Made by a program: the position numbers and the translations under genes. Shown here in pieces: positions 58,561 through 64,000 of a stretch of 64,000 bases of DNA. Within the stretch, counting starts at the first letter, position 1. Each line of letters opens with the position of its first letter. Source of the DNA: Cyrtodaria siliqua (taxonomy: Eukaryota > Mollusca > Bivalvia > Adapedonta > Hiatellidae); assembly GCA_037043455.1 (NCBI GenBank), contig JAWPHD010007152.1, positions 62,001 to 126,000 on the forward strand, given 5' to 3'. The notes below the pieces were generated by a model. That model was given only the letters and a program-made list of their open reading frames with translations. It ran no database searches and had not been told where the DNA came from.

Positions 58561-59604
58561 ATCAACGTCCAAGCTTCCTGTCCATATAAGCATAAACAGC
58601 TATGGTGTCCGGTTGGGGCCAGATACAATGTCGCAGTGTCGTGGGCGCTCGACAACGCGACATCGCGACATCGCGATACGACAATGCGACATTGCGATAC
58701 GACAACACGACATTGCGATACGACATCGCGACATTGCGACACGACATGGCGACAATTATGCCGTGATGTCGTATCGCAATGTCGTGATGTGGTATCGCGA
58801 TGTCGTATCGCGATGTCGCGTTGCCGGGCGTCGCATTGTCGCGCACGCGACATTACGACGCATTATAAGCAAAATGTCGTGCGTCGACGGCGACATCGCG
58901 ACATTATAAGAAAAAATAGTTCCGGCAACGTGACATCGCGACATTATAAGCAAAATGCCGTGCGTCCCCGGCGACATCGCGACATTATAACAAAATGTCA
59001 TGCGTCGCGATGTCGTGCGTCGTTGGCGACAATGTCGTGCGCGACGGACGACATTATAAGCAAAATGTCGCGCGTCGCGATGTCGTGCGTCATTGGCGAC
59101 ATTACGACAATTGAAATAATGTCGCATTGTCGTGGGTGACATTACGACAATACGACATAATGTCGCGTTGTCGTGCGCGACAATTCGACGCCCGACAATG
59201 CGACATCGCGATACGACATTGCGACTGTCGCGATGTCGTATCGCAATGTCGCGATGTCTTATCGCATTGTCGAGTTGTCGTATCGCAATGTCGCACTGTC
59301 GTATCGCGATGTCGCGTTGTCGGGCGTCGCATTGTCGTCCACGACACTGCGACATTGTATCTCGCCCCAACCGGACACAGTAGCTGTTTATGCGTATATG
59401 GACAGGAAGCTTTGACGTTGATTGTGGGTCACTGGGGTCAAGGTCTAGGTCACTGTTACTAAAATAGAAAAATGCTTTCCGCTCAATAACGTTAGTTAGA
59501 AAGGGATATTGGAACAAAACTTGCTTTGAATGTAGGTACTATGGAAAGGAAGATTTAGATTGCATTTCAGGTCACTGGGTTAAAGGCCAAGGTCACTGTT
59601 ACTT
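58388..59604. repeat. 1.2-kb nested inverted repeat with CpG-dense core
   Basis: Outer arms of about 240 bases (58388-58630 and 59355-59604) share CAGTGACC, CATTTTTCTATTTTAGTAAC, AAGCTTCCTGTCCATAT and GGTGTCCGGTTGGGGCC in inverted order. The core (58630-59355) is built from CGACAT / ATGTCG words in both orientations, with smaller palindromes inside (for example 58630-58850) and separated by CATTATAAGCAAAATGTCGT units. Frames of up to 253 codons on both strands (Arg/His/Asp-rich) follow from the six-base-like words and are not genes. Confidence 0.88.
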
Positions 59605-59757
59605 CATTGGTGGATGTACTTGCCAGCACCTCTCCACGACAATGCGACATTGTATCTGGTCCCAACGGGACACCGTAACAGCAAGTTTCGTCCAATATCT
59701 GATTCCTAACTAAAGTTACTTAGCGTAAGCCGTTTTTCTATTTTTAATAACAGTGAC
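59605..59757. repeat. Partial array unit
   Basis: One more diverged unit of the 57990 array with CAATGCGACATTGTATCTGG and ACTAAAGTTACTTAGCG. Confidence 0.5.
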
Positions 59758-60350
59758 TTTTAGTATAAGATGGTGTCGTAGAGTATATGCGGACCCAAAC
59801 CCTCTTTCTTCTTGGAAAAAGTCAATTTTTAAAACAATAGATACACGTATTAACTTTTATAATGCTAACCCCTCTTTACTTCCTCCGAGACCTAGGTTTT
59901 CCTTTCGTAATTTAAAATCGGGAATTCAAGAATTTCATAATAAATTTGTTTTAGTCCCTGCTGATAAAGCAGCTAATAGTGTAATTATTGTTTGACGCCT
60001 ATATTACGTCAATGTTTTATCTCTGGAACTCGGTAGCACTAATTCCTATACTCCAGTTCATTCTACTGAGGATGATGTTGTTTCCACACATATTACTCGG
60101 TGCACTACTTTCATGGCCGGGGTAGATGAAAAGCAGAACAAACTGCCAACTATGTACTGGATTCCTAAATTACATAAAAATCCGAATAAGGCCCGCTTTA
60201 TTTCAAATTCTAGTGCTTGTACCACCACAAACATCTCCAAACTTTTAACTTCTTGTCTTACTGCCGTTAAAGCTCACGTTAAACAATATTGTGATAAAAC
60301 TTATGACAACTCTGGGATTAATTTGTTTTGGTCTATTAAAAATTTAGTGG
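59758..60350 (+). mobile_element. Penelope-like element, RT N-terminal fragment
   Basis: Encodes RWCRRVYADPNPLSSWKKSI, then FHNKFVLVPADKAANSVIIV, a stop (TGA at 59992-59994, for a Cys codon by family pattern), and LPTMYWIPKLHKNPNKARFI with SCLTAVKAHV and LFWSIKN. The PADKAA box before the fingers and the PKLHK box are the first conserved motifs of Penelope-like reverse transcriptases. The palm with the catalytic Asp residues is absent. It supplies the part missing from the copy at 7567-9283. Confidence 0.75.
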
Positions 60351-60537
60351 AACGGTCAATGGCAAAAAAGGACGCTGGGGGTTTACACCAGTTTGTAGGG
60401 TGCACCAAACCTCACACTTACCCTATTGTCATCCCAATAAAACGGGATAGTGTAAATAAAGAAAAATCCCCGCCATGAACTATTCTCTAACCAACAAGGC
60501 AGCATTAACAGGCAATATAAGTTAAACACAAAGATGA
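60351..60537 (-). mobile_element. Penelope-like 3' tail, inverted next to the RT fragment
   Basis: Minus-strand copy of the tail at 8940-9125: GGGTGCACCAAACCTCACAC, AAAACGGGATAGTGTAAATA, CCCCGCCATGAACTATTCTC. The join at about 60350 puts the tail end against the 3' side of the RT fragment (tail-to-tail). Confidence 0.75.
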
Positions 60538-60651
60538 ACGACTTATATTGACTTCTTCAACACTGAAAAGATAAACGCATATATTACATGAGTATCAACA
60601 TCTTATTGCTTCAATACATTCTCTTTATATTCATTTACACAATTATAACAC

Positions 60652-61255
60652 GAACAATACAATACAATACAATATCTTTTATTCACTCAATTCACATTTA
60701 CATGAATATATGAGGTATGTATAACAACATTTAAATCATCATCGAGGCTCATAAGTATAATAAAAGACAGATATTATAAATATAATATGACGTGGTTAAT
60801 TACAAAAGAGTAATGCAATTTGGTAATAGCTGGGAGAAGAAATGATCTTCCAGATCAGATATTATAAATATAATATGACATGGTTAATTACAAAAGAGTA
60901 ATGCAATTTGGTAATAGATGGGAGAAGAAATTATCTCCCAGGTAGTCCTCATTTATCATATAACTAAAGATCTGTTTTGTATACACATATATGGGAGAGT
61001 TCTTCATTTATTTGTTGGCAAGTGCATGGCAAAAATAATGTCGAAACTAATACATAATTAAACAAAATCAAGCAGTATTACATTACAACATGAATAGTAT
61101 CTATTTGAATCTTTGCATGATGTTTTTAATAAATTCACACAATTTTTTAAACTCTGCATTATTTGTGCATATATTCTGTAAGGTACACCTGGCACTCTTG
61201 GTATGTTTGTATAACAAGCCGCGATCCGTTAGTTGTGTATACATATCGTTCACAT
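60652..61255 (-). repeat. Probable retroposon 3' end with coding remnant
   Basis: Read on the minus strand, about 50 codons ending at 61091 (YTQLTDRGLLYKHTKSARCT, then LCEFIKNIMQRFK and TAG) look like a real protein end. A ~410-base non-coding part follows, with AATAAAAGATATTG and an (ATTGT)n tail at 60652-60680, the layout of a LINE 3' end. The part includes an 88-bp tandem duplication at 60769-60945. The family was not recognised. Confidence 0.4.
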
Positions 61256-61259
61256 TTGC

Positions 61260-61950
61260 AAATCATTATTTATAATTATTTGAATAATTCATCGTAAATT
61301 GTTTTGGCACATAACTAATTGTTGGTTATATTGCACCAAGAATATATATAAACCTATGGTAGAGTAACGAAACATAATTTACTATTAAAAACTCATTACC
61401 TTTTATTTCATTAGATGCGATAAGATTCAAAGTGAACAATCGTAATGATACTGCATTAATAAATCGAAGAGCAATGATAATCTGTGATACATTCTCCATG
61501 ACTGCCACGCGCCTCTTTAACATAAAGAAACATAATTAAACTAAAGATGATTAGCTTTGATAATATTTATTGTAGAGGTAGTGCCCTGAATGAAAAACCA
61601 TCAGGCTGTTAAGTAGGACGATTTCAAACAAAGGTACAGATTACATATTGGATTACTTGGGGATTGTGACAGTTATTTACAGGTTTATCTCGGTGAAATA
61701 AGAATACAGCAATTCATACAGACCGTGTCATTTCGGCAAATCTGCTTAAATTATATACATGTGTACACTTTGTTTAGAAGGTCTCATTTCGTACTCTTAA
61801 ATTCCTAAATTATTTGATAGATTTTCAAAAACCTACACATCATTGTGTTTTGTTTAATTGTTTTGCATACTTTCATCTTGTACCGTTAACTTTGAATTAA
61901 GTGTTGAGCGTTTAAAGATCCAATGTTGCACGTTGTGAACGAGCTAGTTC
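61260..61950. other. Unassigned AT-rich sequence
   Basis: A 65-codon minus-strand frame at 61326-61523 shows no recognised motif. Confidence 0.4.
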
Positions 61951-61958
61951 ACTGTTAA

Positions 61959-62257
61959 AGGGACACACGGCAATCTTGTTTTTTTTTAAAAACTCACGGC
62001 GTCCCGTTAGTTTTTCTCTTAACTTGCATTTGTTCAATCATTTATATTAATTATTGGAATAGTTCAAAGCAAATTGTTTTTACATATTGCTATCTTTTTA
62101 TAATATTGCACGAATAATATATTTAAAAAATTACGAAGAAAATTGAAGTCTTATTTTTTTATTTGCAAACAATTTCAAAGTCAAAATGACGCAGGATAAC
62201 TAAATCGAGGAGCAAATTTTAATGTTTAAATAAAACTCAAGATTGCCATGTGTCCCT
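61959..62257. mobile_element. 299-bp MITE with TTAA target duplication
   Basis: Terminal inverted repeats AGGGACACACGGCAATCTTG and, on the right, the complement of AGGGACACATGGCAATCTTG. TTAA flanks both ends (61955-61958 and 62258-62261). TTAA duplication is typical of the piggyBac superfamily. There is no coding capacity. Single ends of the family occur at 18120, 36468, 46266 and 55642, all in the same orientation. Confidence 0.82.
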
Positions 62258-62261
62258 TTAA

Positions 62262-63335
62262 AACTCTCAAACGTGCCTAGTGCTCAACATAAACATGACA
62301 TGGTTTTCCAAGTATCTGTGAAATATAAATTGAAAAAGAAAGTTCATTCACTTACTAATTTAAACGCCAACGAATGTTTAGACATCTTTATACAACCTAT
62401 TGACACATGTTAAGTCATAATTGGATAATTTCGCATCAAAATGAAAAACAAGATTCAACGTTCATCAGATGTAATAGCAATAGAACAATCGTGATATAAT
62501 AGCTTTAAAGGGAATTGGAATTGGCAATCATAGTGCGTTTTTATAATAAGATTCAATGGAGTGATCGTGCTCTAAAACGTATATATTATTGTAAATAATG
62601 CTGTCGTATATTTACATTCATACATAGTGTAATATTGGTAGATTTGTGTATGGCGCTTCTTCTTTATTACCTGTGAACCGTTGTACAGGTGTGTCACGAC
62701 GCATAGAGATCCCCGTGAATTATGCGTATCACGCGTACGCATAGAGCTCATCACATTGAGCTCTTTGCGTAAGCAGTTTAAAAATTGGAGCTCTATGAGT
62801 AAAGGATATATTTACCTTTTTTGAGTATCGCTTAAAGCAACACATAGAACTCCATATTTACTTTTCTTCATTTTAGCTGACATGAGTTAAAGGCGAGATA
62901 CCGTAATCAGACTTTGTCCGTCGTCCTTCCGTCCGTCTGTTTGTAAACAATCCGTCTGTATTTCGACATCTAACTTGTTTACAAAATAAAACTTAATTAT
63001 TTTAATCTCGTAATATTTTAATAATGACCACGATCCCTATTGTCTTAGGGTGACTACTTATTAGGGCATATGTCACGGTCAAGGTGACTCGACAGACATT
63101 GAAAAATAGTTTCCGCGCTGTAACTCAAGTACCATCATCCTAGGATCCACAGTCTGGCCATGGAACTTGAATGACCAATCTCGTTTTGAGAACGGACGGT
63201 CGTACTGACCAGGTGATTCTTATATTCGTCACCAACAATCCACGAGAAATCTATCAAGAGAGTTGGACTACACATTGTTAAATAAATGAAAGACTGAGAG
63301 CCTGAAGCTGGATGTAAATAAGTATGTGATTTGTA
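62262..63335. other. Unassigned sequence
   Basis: A GAGCTC-rich imperfect palindrome lies near 62745-62775, and TTCCGTCCGTCTGTTTGTAA plus GTCAAGGTGACTCGAC near 62930-63095 resemble common mollusc repeat ends. No gene was recognised. Confidence 0.4.
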
Positions 63336-63337
63336 TG

Positions 63338-63376
63338 CCCCCGAAAAGGTTCCGTGGCATTTTCGGGGGCATATAG
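63338..63376. repeat. Short palindrome TATGCCCCCGAAAA
   Basis: TATGCCCCCGAAAA and its complement TTTTCGGGGGCATA around a 12-base loop (GGTTCCGTGGCA), at the left edge of the repeat that follows. Confidence 0.75.
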
Positions 63377-63850
63377 TAATTGCACCGTCCGTATATCTGT
63401 CCGTCCGTCCGTCCGACCGTCCGTCATTCCGCAGTTCGTGTCCGGACTGTACCTTCAAAACCCCTGCATGGATTTTTAATTAACTTGGCACAAGTGATCA
63501 CCATAACAAGACGATGTGTCGCACGCAAAACCCAGTGTCCGGACCATAACGTTACAACCCCTGTAGTGATTTTTAAATAACTTGGCGTAAGTGATCACCA
63601 TAACAAGACGATGTGTCGCGCGCAAAACCCAGGTATGTACCTAAAAGTTCAAGGTCACACTTGAAGTTCATAGGTCAAAAACAGGTAAGCAATTTCGTGT
63701 CCGGACCGTAACGTCACAACCCCTGCAGTGATTTTTAAATAACTTGGCACAAGTGATCACCATAACAAGACGATGTGTCGCGCGCAAATCGCAGGTCCGT
63801 ATATTAAAGGTCAAGGTCACACTTGAAGTTCATATGTCAAAACAGATACG
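63377..63850. repeat. Dispersed/tandem repeat with GTCCG run and three direct copies
   Basis: A CCGTCCGTCCGTCCG run at 63400 is followed by three copies of a block with GTGTCCGGAC, CCCCTG, AACTTGGC and AAGTGATCACCATAACAAGA at about 63480, 63580 and 63740. The second and third copies add AAGGTCACACTTGAAGTTCA. Confidence 0.75.
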
Positions 63851-64000
63851 CAGTATAACCAGTTTCTTTCTTTTTCTTATCTAAGTGGTTTTCATTTAAC
63901 AGCTTGGCTCGACTGGGTTACCGTACGAAATGTAAAGAGTGCCAGAAATCCATACAGTGGTTTCATATGTACTAGACCCCCGTCTGCTTATATTTAAAAA

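Noticed and set aside
58466..59517. Open frames up to 253 codons, Arg/His/Asp-rich, both strands
   Set aside because: Driven by CGACAT/ATGTCG words in a nested palindrome; frames mirror each other.

Overview
This window looks like AT-rich nuclear DNA from an animal, most likely a bivalve mollusc (a heterodont such as a dreissenid is possible, but that is inference). The grounds are a split gene with GT-AG introns, several non-LTR and Penelope-like retroelement remnants of types common in mollusc genomes, tRNA-derived SINEs, and a very high load of satellites, minisatellites and palindromes. I see no prokaryotic features, CRISPR array, rRNA gene or intact tRNA gene.

The only host gene I can support is an aquaporin on the minus strand, with five coding exons between 28,223 and 9,714. 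All splice sites are GT-AG and the phases join without a break into a 267-residue protein of normal length for the family. It has both NPA boxes, six membrane segments and an aromatic/arginine filter read as Phe74, His197, Val206, Arg212, which fits a water channel. The acceptor of the first coding exon shows that at least one further upstream exon exists; I could not locate it. Intron 2 is 11.7 kb, and about 85% of it is two unrelated satellites (about 43 bp and 59 bp units). Intron 4 holds a 1.03-kb hAT-like foldback element with a perfect 8-bp target duplication and a 40-bp minisatellite. A retroposon has inserted exactly at the first visible acceptor and duplicated the splice site.

The remainder is repeats. 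0-9.3 kb: unassigned DNA, a LINE 3' remnant, a ~155-bp tandem array and a decayed Penelope-like element. 28.3-36 kb: a retroposon, inverted minisatellites, SINEs, a LINE remnant and a cluster of nested palindromes. 36-48 kb: tandem arrays with ~150-165, 46, 65 and 21 bp units, and a second Penelope-like fragment. 48.3-52.1 kb: a long, 5'-truncated and inactivated LINE on the minus strand. 52-64 kb: palindromes, a CpG-rich 1.2-kb inverted repeat, a rearranged Penelope-like element, a TTAA-flanked MITE and further repeats.

No new enzymatic or defence system was recognised. The observations most worth checking are the splice-site target duplication at the aquaporin gene, a tiny CA-tailed SINE-like family with target duplications, the recurring TGACCTTGA-type (nuclear-receptor half-site) box in several arrays of near-nucleosomal period, and the CpG-dense nested palindrome at 58.4-59.6 kb.
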